Positions 24,922 through 36,080 of a stretch of 64,000 bases of DNA are shown here, piece after piece (positions within the stretch are counted from its first letter, which is position 1; the number at the start of each line of letters is the position of its first letter). The stretch is from the NCBI RefSeq assembly GCF_001021385.1, contig NZ_CP011773.1, positions 1,612,001-1,676,000 of the forward strand, in the 5' to 3' direction. Source of the stretch: Mycobacterium sp. EPa45 (lineage in GTDB: Bacteria > Actinomycetota > Actinomycetes > Mycobacteriales > Mycobacteriaceae). A model generated the notes under the pieces. That model had not been told where the DNA came from. It did no database searches and saw only the letters and a list, made by a program, of their open reading frames with translations. The translations under genes were made by a program, and so were the position numbers.

Positions 24922-25820
24922 GCTGATGCGGATCCCGGCACGGATCCTGGTTTGTCGCCGGCCACGATCGGCACCCGCACGGTGTTGCCCCATTCGGTCC
25001 ACGAGCCGTCGTAGTTGCGGACACCGGGGATGCCCAGCAGGTAGGTGAGCACGAACCAGGTGTGGCTGGAGCGCTCGCCGATGCGGCAGTACGCGATGAT
25101 GTCGTCACCGGGCTCGACGAAGGAGTAGACGTCCTCGAGTTCGGCGCGATTCCGGAAGCGGCCGCTGTCGTCGGCGGCCTTGGCCCACGGCACCGACACC
25201 GCGGTGGGGATGTGACCGCCGCGCAGTGCGCCCTCTTCGGGATAGTCGGGCATATGGGTGCGTTCGCCGGTGTACTCCTGAGGCGAACGCACGTCGATCA
25301 GCGTCGAATGCCCAAGGGAGGCAAGCACATCGTCCTTGTACGCCCGGATCGCGGCGTCGTTGCGTTCGACCACCGGGTAGCCGGAACCGGACTTGCTCGG
25401 TACGTCGAGGGTGGTGTCGCGGCCGTCGGAGATCCACAGGTCCCGTCCGCCGTTGAGCAGCCGGACGTCCTGATGGCCGAAGAGCGTGAACACCCACAGC
25501 GCGTAGGCGGCCCACCAGTTGCTCTTGTCGCCGTAGATGACGACGGTGTCGTCGCGGGCGATACCTTTGCGGTTCATCAGCTCGGCGAACTGCGCACCGC
25601 TGACGTAGTCGCGCACCTGCTGATCGTTGAGGTCGGTGTGCCAGTCGATCTTGACCGCGCCCGGAATGTGGCCGATGTCGTAGAGCAACACGTCTTCGTC
25701 GGACTCCACGATGGCCAGCCCGGGCGTGCCGAGGTGCGCCGACAGCCAGTCGGCGGTGACCAGGCGCTCCGGGTGGGCGTAGTCCTTCAGGGTGGGGCTG
25801 GGGTCTGCGGGAAGCGGCAC
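24918..25820 (-). CDS. sseA: Thiosulfate sulfurtransferase (tandem rhodanese)
   Basis: A 300-residue protein with two rhodanese domains. The first is catalytically inactive ([21 protein letters not shown]). The second contains the active cysteine in [14 protein letters not shown], the loop consensus of SseA. The enzyme transfers sulfur from thiosulfate or 3-mercaptopyruvate to acceptors. The order maf-sseA-sufE-like matches Rv3282-Rv3284. It overlaps sufE by four bases, which suggests a working partnership. Confidence 0.93.
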   Translation of the reverse strand: MPLPADPSPTLKDYAHPERLVTADWLSAHLGTPGLAIVESDEDVLLYDIGHIPGAVKIDWHTDLNDQQVRDYVSGAQFAELMNRKGIARDDTVVIYGDKSNWWAAYALWVFTLFGHQDVRLLNGGRDLWISDGRDTTLDVPSKSGSGYPVVERNDAAIRAYKDDVLASLGHSTLIDVRSPQEYTGERTHMPDYPEEGALRGGHIPTAVSVPWAKAADDSGRFRNRAELEDVYSFVEPGDDIIAYCRIGERSSHTWFVLTYLLGIPGVRNYDGSWTEWGNTVRVPIVAGDKPGSVPGSASA

Positions 25821-25840
25821 GACGACGAGCCTACCGCTGA

Positions 25841-26485
25841 TCAGCGGACCGGATTAGCCGCCCACAGGTCGCCGATCGTCAGCCCGACGTCGCCCAGGAG
25901 CCGACGTGTCACCGACAGGCCCAGGCCCACCACGTTGGACGGGTCGCCGTCGATGCCGTCGATGAACCAGCCGCCCAGCCCGTCGAGCGTGAACGCACCG
26001 GCGACCTGCAGTGGCTCACCGCTGGCCACGTAGGCCGCCAAGTCGGCGGCGCTGGGACTGGCGAACCGGACCCGGGTGACCGCCGCCTGTGTTGCGGTGT
26101 GTGCGGCCGCGCCGTGCAGCACCCGGATTGCGCAGTGCCCGGTGTAGAGCAGTCCCTCCCGGCCGGCCATTGAATTCCATTGCAGGACAGCCTGTTCGGC
26201 AGTGCCCGGTTTCCCGCGGAGCTGCCCGTCGAGGTAAAGCATCGAATCACAGCCGATCACAACGCAATCCGCGGCGACGCCGGATTCCAAAGCGTGATGG
26301 ACGGCACCGGCTTTCGCCTGCGCCAGTGCGGTGACGACGTCGCCGGGTTCGGCGTCGGTACCCAGGTTGGCGACGATGGCGTCCTCGTCGACACCCGAAA
26401 CCACGACCAGCGGATCGATGCCTGCGTTGCGCAGGACGCGCAGTCGACCAGTCGAGGCCGAGCCCAAGACCACCCGGGTGGTCAT
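25841..26485 (-). CDS. maf: Maf-family nucleoside triphosphate pyrophosphatase
   Basis: A 214-residue protein. [19 protein letters not shown] is the Maf substrate-binding start and [13 protein letters not shown] the acid motif. Maf enzymes hydrolyse dTTP/UTP or modified nucleotides. The ATG at 26485 overlaps the accE5 stop (ATGA); an in-frame start at 26569 would lie inside accE5. The order accE5-maf-sseA is conserved in mycobacteria (Rv3281-Rv3283). Confidence 0.92.
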   Translation of the reverse strand: MTTRVVLGSASTGRLRVLRNAGIDPLVVVSGVDEDAIVANLGTDAEPGDVVTALAQAKAGAVHHALESGVAADCVVIGCDSMLYLDGQLRGKPGTAEQAVLQWNSMAGREGLLYTGHCAIRVLHGAAAHTATQAAVTRVRFASPSAADLAAYVASGEPLQVAGAFTLDGLGGWFIDGIDGDPSNVVGLGLSVTRRLLGDVGLTIGDLWAANPVR

Positions 26486-26760
26486 CGGCGCATGTGGGTC
26501 CGTTCCAGCAAGGTCACGCGGTGCCAGCTGTGGATCGGGTAGCGCAGCTTGTCGACCGGGTGGCCCCACAGGTTGAGCTCCTGCGGGCCCGGCGCGGCGT
26601 TGCCGCCGCTGGCCGCGGCCAGCACGGTGACCAGAGCGGCGATGTCCTCGTCGCTCGGATTGCCCTTTTCGATGCGGATCTCGGGCTGCAGCGGCTCCGG
26701 GTTGTCGAGCGTGATGTCCCGCGGGTCGCTGAGTTCGGTGATGTCTTCGTGTTTGGTCAT
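26482..26760 (-). CDS. accE5: Acyl-CoA carboxylase epsilon subunit AccE5
   Basis: A 92-residue protein. The C-terminal half, [19 protein letters not shown], then [15 protein letters not shown], is the AccE/PF13822 signature. It stabilises the AccA3-AccD5 complex in M. tuberculosis. It follows accD5 by 16 bp and is coupled to maf by ATGA. Confidence 0.92.
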   Translation of the reverse strand: MTKHEDITELSDPRDITLDNPEPLQPEIRIEKGNPSDEDIAALVTVLAAASGGNAAPGPQELNLWGHPVDKLRYPIHSWHRVTLLERTHMRR

Positions 26761-26776
26761 CGGCGGCAGCCCCTTG

Positions 26777-28855
<2,079 letters not shown>

Positions 28856-30139
28856 GTGGAGTGCGGACCGAATCGAGGTTGCGTGCGTTGTCGTCTGTGC
28901 GGCTCTAACCGACTCATCAGTGTTCTCGACCTGGGTGCCACGCCGCCATGTGAGCGGTTCCTGGGTGCCGACGACCTCGATGCGCCGGAGCCGACCTACC
29001 CGCTGCATCTGCGGCTCTGCGAAGGGTGTCTGCTGCTGCAGATCCCAGCCCTGATCACACCGGAGGACACCTTCACCGAGTACGCGTACTTCTCGTCCTT
29101 TTCCGACAGCTGGGTTCGGCACGCCGCGACCTTCGTCGGCGGCGCCGCCGAACGGCTTGGCCTCGGTCCGGAATCGTTTGTCGTCGAAGTGGCCAGCAAC
29201 GACGGCTACCTGCTGCAGCACGTGGTGGCAGCGGGAATCCCCTGCCTGGGCATCGAACCATCACACAACGTCGGAGCCGCGGCCCGCGACCGCGGGGTGC
29301 CGACTCGAACCGACTTCCTCGACGAGCAGGTGGCGCGGGCGGTAGTGCGCGAGCACGGCACCGCAGACCTCGTCGTCGCCAACAACGTCTACGCCCACGT
29401 GCCCGACATCGCAGGTTTCGGCCGGGCGCTGCGGATCCTGCTCGCCGACGACGGCTGGCTGAGCATCGAGGTCCACCACGCGCTGAACCTGGTGACGCTC
29501 GGCCAGTTCGACACCATCTACCACGAGCACTTCCAGTACTACACCGTGCTCACGGCGACCAGAGCCCTTGCCGCCGCCGGTCTCACCGTCGTCGACGCCG
29601 AGCTGATCCCCACGCACGGCGGATCGATTCGATTGTGGGCGCGGCCGGATTCGGTTGGCGCTGAACCGACGTCGCGCTTCTTCGACATCCTCGGTATGGA
29701 GCAACGGGCCGGGCTGCACGACACTGCCGGGTATCTCGGTCTGCGGTCCCGTACCGAAACGGTGCGCCACGAACTGCTGAGGTTCCTCCTGGACTGTAAG
29801 GCGGCGAACCGGCGCGTCGTCGGCTACGGCGCCCCCGGCAAGGGCAACACCCTGCTGAACTACTGCGGAATCCGCAGCGACCTCGTGGACTACACGGTGG
29901 ATCGCAACCCGTACAAGCATGGCCGATTCACGCCGGGCGCCCGCATTCCGATCCGCGAGCCCGCGGTCATCGACGAGGACCGTCCCGATGTCGTGCTGGT
30001 ACTGCCGTGGAATTTGGAAGCCGAGCTGACCGCACAGCTCTCGTACGTCACCGACTGGGGTGGCCAACTTGTCTACCCCCTGCCGAACCTTCATGTGATC
30101 AGTGGGAAGCCGGAAGTGGTTGGGGGTCAAAGTCGATGA
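28856..30139 (+). CDS. Zinc-finger SAM-dependent C-methyltransferase (NDP-sugar C-methyltransferase type)
   Basis: A 427-residue protein in three parts. An N-terminal zinc-binding region has two cysteine pairs (CRLCGS, CEGCLLL). A class I methyltransferase core carries VVEVASNDGYLL as the SAM motif and FDTIYHEHFQYYT, the Tyr-His-Glu-His catalytic signature of TylC3/TcaB9-like enzymes. A C-terminal Rossmann domain has VVGYGAPGKGNTLLNY. The family methylates carbon 3 of dTDP-4-keto-sugars. The start is GTG at 28856, though GTG at 28883 (VRCRLCGS) gives a more usual N-terminus. It heads the operon; its stop overlaps the next gene by four bases. Confidence 0.88.
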   Translation: MECGPNRGCVRCRLCGSNRLISVLDLGATPPCERFLGADDLDAPEPTYPLHLRLCEGCLLLQIPALITPEDTFTEYAYFSSFSDSWVRHAATFVGGAAERLGLGPESFVVEVASNDGYLLQHVVAAGIPCLGIEPSHNVGAAARDRGVPTRTDFLDEQVARAVVREHGTADLVVANNVYAHVPDIAGFGRALRILLADDGWLSIEVHHALNLVTLGQFDTIYHEHFQYYTVLTATRALAAAGLTVVDAELIPTHGGSIRLWARPDSVGAEPTSRFFDILGMEQRAGLHDTAGYLGLRSRTETVRHELLRFLLDCKAANRRVVGYGAPGKGNTLLNYCGIRSDLVDYTVDRNPYKHGRFTPGARIPIREPAVIDEDRPDVVLVLPWNLEAELTAQLSYVTDWGGQLVYPLPNLHVISGKPEVVGGQSR

Positions 30140-30918
30140 AAGTGGTCCTGTTCTGCGGCGGGTACGGCATGCGGATGCGCAACACCGTGGCCGACGACGT
30201 TCCCAAGCCCATGCAGATGGTCGGGCCCCGGCCGCTGCTGTGGCATGTGATGCGCTACTACGCTCACTTCGGGCACAAGGAGTTCATCCTCTGCCTGGGC
30301 TACGGGGCGTCGCGCATCAAGGACTACTTCCTGGAGTATCGGGAGACCGAGTCGAACGACTTCGTGATGCGCGACGGCGAGATCCAATTGCTGGACAACG
30401 ACATCAGCGACTGGACGATCACCTTCGTCGACACCGGACTGGAGTCGCCCATCGGCGAGCGGTTGCGGCGGGTGCGTGAGCACCTCGACGGTGACGAATA
30501 CTTCCTCGCCAACTACGCCGATGTGCTGACCGATGCACGGCTCGATGACATCGTGGACGCCTTCCACGCCTCCGGCGCCGCGGTGTCGATGATGCTCGTG
30601 CCGCCACAGCAGTCGTTTCACTGTGTCGCGGTCAAAGACTCCGGCGAGGTCAAGGAAATCGTGCCCGTCGCGAACTTCCCGATCTGGATCAACGGCGGCT
30701 TCTTCGTTCTCTCCCAAGAGGTTTTCGACTATCTGCCTGCCGGCGGCGACCTGGTCGCCGATGCGTGTGAAGCCCTGGCCGGACAGGGCCGGCTGTTCGG
30801 CTATCGGCACGAGGGTTTCTGGAAGCCGGCCGACACCTTCAAGGAGCGCGCCGAACTGGACGAGGGCTACCGCCACGGGAATCGGCCCTGGGCATTGTGG
30901 GAGCCCGCCCATGCGTGA
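30136..30918 (+). CDS. Sugar-1-phosphate nucleotidyltransferase (glucose-1-phosphate cytidylyltransferase-like)
   Basis: A 260-residue nucleotidyltransferase. MKVVLFCGGYGMRMR is the NTP loop, VPKPMQMVGPRPLLWHVM the substrate lysine region, and EFILCLGYGASRIKDYF is typical of RfbF-like cytidylyltransferases. NYADVLTD holds the metal-binding Asp, in place of the more common NGDGL. It would activate a hexose-1-phosphate as CDP- or dTDP-sugar for the C-methyltransferase upstream. ATGA overlap with the previous gene and an 8-bp overlap with the next show tight coupling. The actual nucleotide is uncertain. Confidence 0.85.
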   Translation: MKVVLFCGGYGMRMRNTVADDVPKPMQMVGPRPLLWHVMRYYAHFGHKEFILCLGYGASRIKDYFLEYRETESNDFVMRDGEIQLLDNDISDWTITFVDTGLESPIGERLRRVREHLDGDEYFLANYADVLTDARLDDIVDAFHASGAAVSMMLVPPQQSFHCVAVKDSGEVKEIVPVANFPIWINGGFFVLSQEVFDYLPAGGDLVADACEALAGQGRLFGYRHEGFWKPADTFKERAELDEGYRHGNRPWALWEPAHA

Positions 30919-31561
30919 ACTGCTGGCCGACAATGTCGAAGAGATCGCGGTGGCCGGGGCGCACTGCGACGACATCGCCATCGGAATGGGCGGCACGTTG
31001 TTGGCGCTGTCGGCGGACACGCCGGGGCTTCGCGTGCATGCGCTGGTGCTCTCAGGCGGCGGTAGCGAGCGTGAGTCCGAGGAGCGGGCCGCGCTCGACG
31101 CGTTCTGCCCGGGCGCTTCGGTGCGGGTCACCGTGCTGGACATCCCGGACGGCCGTTCACCGGCACACTGGCAGGAGGTGAAGGCAGCCCTGCACGAATT
31201 CCGCCAATCCTGCGACCCGGCAATTGTTTTCGGTCCGCAGCGGCATGACGCCCACCAGGACCACCGGCTGCTCGCGGAGCTGCTGCCGACCGAGTTCCGC
31301 GACCATCTGATTCTCGGGTACGAAATCTTGAAGTGGGAAACCGACACTCCGCAGCCGAATCTGTTTCACCCGCTGCCGCACGGGGTCGCCGAGAAGAAGG
31401 CCCACCTCCTGGGTAAGCACTACCCGTCGCAGGCGATGCACGACTGGTTCGACGAGGAGGCCTTCCTCGGCTTGTCACGGTTGCGTGGGATCCAGTGCCG
31501 CAGCCGGCACGCGGAGGCGTTCACCGCAGAAAAAATGTCAATCGGATTCGGAGGTCGTTGA
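30911..31561 (+). CDS. PIG-L family deacetylase
   Basis: A 216-residue zinc deacetylase of the LmbE/PIG-L family. The metal motif AHCDDIAIGMGG (AHxDD) is near residues 17-28, and the second part RHDAHQDHR holds the third histidine. Family members remove N-acetyl groups from GlcNAc-containing intermediates, such as MshB. In this setting it probably exposes an amine on a sugar or lipid-linked glycan (inference). It overlaps the nucleotidyltransferase by 8 bp, and the next gene begins at the following base. Confidence 0.88.
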   Translation: MRELLADNVEEIAVAGAHCDDIAIGMGGTLLALSADTPGLRVHALVLSGGGSERESEERAALDAFCPGASVRVTVLDIPDGRSPAHWQEVKAALHEFRQSCDPAIVFGPQRHDAHQDHRLLAELLPTEFRDHLILGYEILKWETDTPQPNLFHPLPHGVAEKKAHLLGKHYPSQAMHDWFDEEAFLGLSRLRGIQCRSRHAEAFTAEKMSIGFGGR

Positions 31562-32602
31562 GTGCGCGTCCTCGTCACCGGTCACCAGGGGTACCTCGGC
31601 ACGGTCATGGTCGGCGTTCTGCGATCGGCGGGGCATGACGTCGTCGGTGTCGACGCAGGCTATTTCGCCGACTGCGTGCTGGGTCCCATGCCTGTCGACC
31701 CGGTCCAGATCCGCGGGGGAGGCCCGGTGGATCTGCGTGATGTCACCACCGATGATCTGGTCGGGGTGGATGCCGTCGTCCACCTGGCGGCGTTGTCCAA
31801 CGACCCGCTCGGCGATCTCGCCCCCGACGTCACCTTCGAGATCAACCACCGGGCGTCGGTACGACTGGCGCACGCGGCCAAAGCGGCCGGCGTGTCCCGC
31901 TTCCTGTATGCCTCGACGTGTTCGGTGTACGGATCGGCCGGCGACGACCTGGTCGACGAGCAAGCGCCCCTTCGTCCGCTGACGCCGTATGCGGAGAGCA
32001 AAGTCCGGGTGGAGGACGACCTGGTCGCGATCGCCGACTCCGGATTCGCACCCGTATTCCTGCGGAATGCAACGGCTTTCGGCTTCTCACCGCGGCTTCG
32101 TGCCGACATCGTTCTCAACAATCTGGTCGGGCACGCGGTGCTCACCGGTGTGGTGAAGGTGCTCTCCGACGGCACACCGTGGCGGCCGCTGGTCCACGCC
32201 CAGGACATCGCCGAGGCGTTCCTGCTGTGCCTGACCGCGCCGGTTCAGGCCATCTGGTGCCAGGCGTTCAACGTCGGCGCCGAGGCCAACAACCTCACGG
32301 TGGCCGAGATCGCGCAGGCCGTGGTCGACGTCGTCCCGGCCGCGGAACTGCATATCACCGGGGAGACCGGTGCCGATCCGCGTTCCTACCGAGTCGATTT
32401 CGCGAAGGTCCGCGACCGCCTGGGATTCCAGCCGCAATGGAGCGTGGAGGCCGGTGCTGCGGAGCTGTATGCCACCTACACCAACCATGAGCTGACCCAC
32501 GACGGTTTCGCCGGCCGGTTTACTCGGCTGGCCCGGCTGAAGGAGCTTCGCGAATCCGGTGTGCTCGACGCGACTATGTATCAGGCCGGTCGAGTTGGCT
32601 GA
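31562..32602 (+). CDS. NAD-dependent sugar epimerase/dehydratase (extended SDR)
   Basis: A 346-residue extended SDR. MRVLVTGHQGYLGTVMVGVL gives the GxxGxxG, SNDPLGDLAPDVTFEINHRAS and STCSVYGSAG the substrate region, and TPYAESKVRVE the catalytic Tyr and Lys. Such enzymes epimerise or dehydrate nucleotide sugars. The GTG is directly after the deacetylase stop. The 3' end overlaps the inverted epimerase gene by 29 bp. With the methyltransferases and the RmlC-like gene it likely builds a modified deoxy-sugar. Confidence 0.88.
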   Translation: MRVLVTGHQGYLGTVMVGVLRSAGHDVVGVDAGYFADCVLGPMPVDPVQIRGGGPVDLRDVTTDDLVGVDAVVHLAALSNDPLGDLAPDVTFEINHRASVRLAHAAKAAGVSRFLYASTCSVYGSAGDDLVDEQAPLRPLTPYAESKVRVEDDLVAIADSGFAPVFLRNATAFGFSPRLRADIVLNNLVGHAVLTGVVKVLSDGTPWRPLVHAQDIAEAFLLCLTAPVQAIWCQAFNVGAEANNLTVAEIAQAVVDVVPAAELHITGETGADPRSYRVDFAKVRDRLGFQPQWSVEAGAAELYATYTNHELTHDGFAGRFTRLARLKELRESGVLDATMYQAGRVG

Positions 32603-33140
32603 CCAAATCGCGCCAGCTGCCCGCCGCCCGGTCGCGTGCCGAGACGGCCGTGGGAGCAATCGGCCACGCTATGGCGAGATCGGGGTCGTCGAAGGCGACC
32701 GCGAGGTCTTCGCCCGGATCGTGCGGACGGTCGATCCGGTAGCAGACATCGGCGGTCGGCGTCAGGGCCTGGAAGCCGTGCAGGAATCCGCGCGGCACGA
32801 AGAGGTGGCGAAAGTCGGTGTCGTCGAGGACGACCGACGCCTGCTGGCCGAACGTCGGCGATTGACGCCGGATATCGACGACGACATCGTGCACGGCGCC
32901 GTTGGCGCACCGAATCAATTTCGATTCACCGTGCCCCGAGCGGCCGTGCATGCCACGGATCGTTCCCCGCACCGAGCGCGACTGGGAATCCTGGATGAAC
33001 GATGCGCTGAGACCCGGCGCGCCAAGGTGGTTGTCGAAGACATCGGCGTCGAAGGTGCGGGTGAAGAAACCGCGGTCGTCGAAGAACGGCTGGGGGACGA
33101 GCACCAGCAGGCCGGCGATATCGGTTTGCTTGATCTCCAC
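32574..33140 (-). CDS. dTDP-4-dehydrorhamnose 3,5-epimerase family protein (RmlC-like)
   Basis: A 188-residue cupin of the RmlC family. RGMHGRSGHGESKLIRCANG and FVPRGFLHGFQAL are the standard motifs, with the catalytic His in the first and a conserved His in the second. The usual H-Y-Q after RG(L/M)H is changed to HGR, so the substrate may differ from dTDP-4-keto-6-deoxyglucose. The start is GTG at 33140, the only starting codon in this frame near the divergent gene at 33155. It is the sole minus-strand gene among the coupled plus-strand enzymes and overlaps the SDR end by 29 bp. Confidence 0.86.
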   Translation of the reverse strand: MEIKQTDIAGLLVLVPQPFFDDRGFFTRTFDADVFDNHLGAPGLSASFIQDSQSRSVRGTIRGMHGRSGHGESKLIRCANGAVHDVVVDIRRQSPTFGQQASVVLDDTDFRHLFVPRGFLHGFQALTPTADVCYRIDRPHDPGEDLAVAFDDPDLAIAWPIAPTAVSARDRAAGSWRDLVSQLDRPDT

Positions 33141-33154
33141 GAGGCCATGCTGCC

Positions 33155-34288
33155 ATGAGCCGTTGCCGAGGGTGTCGTGGTCCGGGCCTGGTGCCCGTGT
33201 TGGATCTGGGACGCGTTCCCGCCCAGGACTTCTTCCCGTCCGCCGCCGATCCCGTTGCGCCGGATGAATCGGCGCACCCATTGGCGATGGTCATGTGCAC
33301 GACGTGCGGCCTGGCCCAACTGGCCGATGACGACACCGTGACCGACGAACCGCGCGGCGTCGAGCCGCAGGCGCTTCAACGCCAGGCGGCCGACGCGGTG
33401 GCCCGGGTGGCCGCAGCGCACCTGCTGCGGGGCTCGACGGTGCGTGAGTTCGGCAGTCCGCACGGGGGCACCTGGCTGCCGTTGCTCGCCGAACGCGGGT
33501 TCGCCCCGGCCGAGGTGGGCGACGTGGTCCTAGACAGCTTCGGCCTCATGCACGAGCCCGACCAGCTGAACGCGTTCACGCGCCGCGCACTGGCGACGGC
33601 CAAAGACGGTGTGCTGCTTGTCCAGTACCACTCACTGGCGACGATCGTCGGCAAGCACCAGTGGAACGCCCTGCGGCACGGCCACTACGCCTACTACTCG
33701 ACGACCGCGTTGCTCGGACTGCTGAAGCAGGTGGGGATGAGCGCGGTCGAGGCGTGGGAATTCGACCTGTACGGCGGAACGGTGTTGGTTGCCGCGCGGC
33801 ACGGTCATCTCGCCCCGCCCGCCTCGGTGCGCCGTATTCTCGCCGGCGAGAAGGCGATCACCGATCCCGCGGCTGTCGGAAGGCTGCAGCAGGCCACCGA
33901 CGCTCACTGTCGACGGTTGCGGGAGTGGCTGGAACTCCAGGCTGCGCAGCGGCGCCGGGTCTTCGCCTACGGTGCGGCATCGCGTGCGGTGGCGTTGTTT
34001 GCACTCGCCGAAGTGACCACTGCGCTCGTCGCCGCGGTCGCCGATGCCTCCCCGGCCAAGCAGGGACGACGGATGCCCGGCACCGACGTGCCGATCATCG
34101 CGCCTGCCGAACTCCTGGCCGCCGAACCGGATTGTGTCCTGCTCACCCTGCCCGACCTCCTCGCCGAGGTCACGGCAGCCTACCCCCAACTCACCGGTCG
34201 ATGGGTCAGTGACGACCGCTTCATGACAAACGAATTATCGACAACCCCTGCGCAACAACAGATGTACCGAGAGGAATCACGCATATGA
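33155..34288 (+). CDS. Degenerate zinc-finger C-methyltransferase paralogue
   Basis: A 377-residue relative of the protein at 28856. The N-terminal cysteine pairs (CRGCRG, CTTCGLA) and the C-terminal Rossmann domain (VFAYGAASRAVALFAL) are kept. The SAM-binding motif is eroded (VREFGSPHGGTWLPLL where the paralogue has VASNDGYLL), and the catalytic YHEHFQYY has become RHGHYAYY. It may therefore be a non-catalytic partner or an enzyme of changed chemistry. The ATG lies 15 bp from the divergent epimerase start; the stop overlaps the next gene (ATGA). Confidence 0.75.
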   Translation: MSRCRGCRGPGLVPVLDLGRVPAQDFFPSAADPVAPDESAHPLAMVMCTTCGLAQLADDDTVTDEPRGVEPQALQRQAADAVARVAAAHLLRGSTVREFGSPHGGTWLPLLAERGFAPAEVGDVVLDSFGLMHEPDQLNAFTRRALATAKDGVLLVQYHSLATIVGKHQWNALRHGHYAYYSTTALLGLLKQVGMSAVEAWEFDLYGGTVLVAARHGHLAPPASVRRILAGEKAITDPAAVGRLQQATDAHCRRLREWLELQAAQRRRVFAYGAASRAVALFALAEVTTALVAAVADASPAKQGRRMPGTDVPIIAPAELLAAEPDCVLLTLPDLLAEVTAAYPQLTGRWVSDDRFMTNELSTTPAQQQMYREESRI

Positions 34289-35148
34289 GTAACGTCGTCG
34301 GAATCTGGGAAGCGATGCCGCACTCGACGCGTCGGCCCACCATCTCGGTGGTGATACCGGCGCTGAACGAGGAGCGCAACCTGGCCTACCTCGCGTCGCG
34401 GCTGCCGCACGACGTCGACGAAATCGTGTTCGTCGACGGAGATTCTGCGGACAACACCGCGTTGGTGGCGCGCGAACTGTGGCCCAACGGTGTTCACCTG
34501 CGACAAACCCGGAAGGGTAAGGGCAACGCGCTGGCGTGTGGATTCGAGGCTGCCACCGGCGACATCGTGGTGATGATCGACGCCGACGGGAGCACCGACC
34601 CAGCCGAGATCCCGCGCTTCGTCGGCGCGCTCATCTCGGGCAAGGACTTCGCCAAGGGGTCCCGGTTCGTCCAGGGGGGCGGCAGCAGTGACATCACCCG
34701 TCTCCGGCGGGTGGGTAATTGGGGTCTCAACACCTTGGTCAACACGTTATTTGCCACCAAGTACACCGATCTGTGTTACGGGTACAACGCGTTCTGGCGG
34801 GACTGCCTCGAGGTCATGGACCTGCCCGCCACCGAGACTCGGGACGCGCAGTGGGGCGACGGCTTCGAGATCGAGTCCTTGATCAACGTGCGGGTGGCCG
34901 CGAGCGGTATGCAGATCGCCGAGGTCAGCAGCTACGAGCTCGACCGCATTCACGGTGCCAGCAATCTCAACGCCGCCAAGGACGGCCTGCGCATCCTGTG
35001 GACCATCCTGGCCGAATTCCAGCGGGCGCGCCGGCGCGGATGGCGGCGCAGCGTGCGCAACAACGAGGTCACCGAGGCTGTGGGTTCGCGGCTGCGCCGG
35101 GTTGCCGAGTCGCACGACCAATCGTTACCAGACGTGCGGCACGCGTGA
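34285..35148 (+). CDS. GT2 glycosyltransferase (polyprenyl-phosphate sugar transferase type)
   Basis: A 287-residue GT-A transferase. ISVVIPALNEERNLAYL, DEIVFVDGDSADNT and MIDADGSTDPAEIPRFV (DxD) are present, close to dolichyl/polyprenyl-phosphate mannosyl- and glucosyltransferases (DPM1-like). There is no clear membrane segment. It may charge a polyprenyl-phosphate for the GT-C-like membrane protein further down, which is inference. ATGA overlap with the previous gene. Confidence 0.88.
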   Translation: MSNVVGIWEAMPHSTRRPTISVVIPALNEERNLAYLASRLPHDVDEIVFVDGDSADNTALVARELWPNGVHLRQTRKGKGNALACGFEAATGDIVVMIDADGSTDPAEIPRFVGALISGKDFAKGSRFVQGGGSSDITRLRRVGNWGLNTLVNTLFATKYTDLCYGYNAFWRDCLEVMDLPATETRDAQWGDGFEIESLINVRVAASGMQIAEVSSYELDRIHGASNLNAAKDGLRILWTILAEFQRARRRGWRRSVRNNEVTEAVGSRLRRVAESHDQSLPDVRHA

Positions 35149-35176
35149 GATGGCCGACGGGACGGGGGATTGAGCT

Positions 35177-36079
35177 GTGTGCCAGGCTATTTCGTCAGAG
35201 TGCCATACCGAGCGGGGCAGTGAGACCAGACGGCCGAAGGTCTCGCTGTGTATACCCGCCTTCCAAGCCGGCCAGTATCTGCGGGACACCCTCGACAGTG
35301 TGCTGGCACAGGAGTTCCCGGACCTCGAGGTCGTCGTCGTCGACAACAACAGCTCCGATGAGACACCGGCGATCCTGGACGCGATCACCGACGACCGTGT
35401 CCGGGTGGTCCGCAACGAGACCACCCTGTCGGCCGAGGACAACCACAACCTGGCGGTCAGGCTCAGCCGAGGTGAGTTCGTGAAAGTGATCAGTGCCGAT
35501 GACACGCTCAAGTACAACTGCGTCGCGGCGCAGGCTGCCGTCCTGCAGAGCAACCCGGACGTGACCGTGGTGGCCAGCCGAACAGATTTCATCGATGATG
35601 CGGGTGCCCTTCTCTTCGCTGCCCGGGGTTTACGGGGGATTCTGGGTCGGCAAACCGGTGAGCGGGTGATCCGGCAAATGGTTCGCAGCGCCAAGAACCC
35701 GGTCGGCGCTCCGGTGTCGGTGATGTTCCGGCGCAGTGATTTCGATCGGTGCGGTGGCTTCCGTGGCCCGCACCTGTTCACGCTCGACATGGACCTGTGG
35801 ACCCGGCTGTTGAGCTTTGGGCATTTCTACGGCATGCCCGAGACCCTGGCTGCCTACCGCATCCGAGGCGGCTCGCTGACCGCGCTGACCTCAGCGCGAT
35901 CGCAGCTGGTGCAACAGGACACGTTCTCCCGCAGGCTGATCGACGATCCGCGCTGGGACATCCCCTATGTGGACCGGCTACTGGGCAAGTTGAACCGATA
36001 TGACGTCCTGCTGAAACGGGTGATGCTGTTCAAGTTGAGCAGTGTGCGGACGTCGCGGCGACGATCATGGGCAGGCTGA
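35177..36079 (+). CDS. GT2 family glycosyltransferase
   Basis: A 300-residue GT-A transferase. VSLCIPAFQAGQYLRDTL, LEVVVVDNNSSDETPAIL, and VKVISADDTLKYNCVA (DxD-like ADD) are typical; the acceptor side contains SVMFRRSDFDRCGGF and FTLDMDLWTRLL. The donor cannot be predicted. The start is GTG at 35177, 28 bp after the previous stop, with a GGGGG run upstream. The next gene starts 1 bp after its stop. Confidence 0.86.
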   Translation: MCQAISSECHTERGSETRRPKVSLCIPAFQAGQYLRDTLDSVLAQEFPDLEVVVVDNNSSDETPAILDAITDDRVRVVRNETTLSAEDNHNLAVRLSRGEFVKVISADDTLKYNCVAAQAAVLQSNPDVTVVASRTDFIDDAGALLFAARGLRGILGRQTGERVIRQMVRSAKNPVGAPVSVMFRRSDFDRCGGFRGPHLFTLDMDLWTRLLSFGHFYGMPETLAAYRIRGGSLTALTSARSQLVQQDTFSRRLIDDPRWDIPYVDRLLGKLNRYDVLLKRVMLFKLSSVRTSRRRSWAG

Positions 36080-36080
36080 C

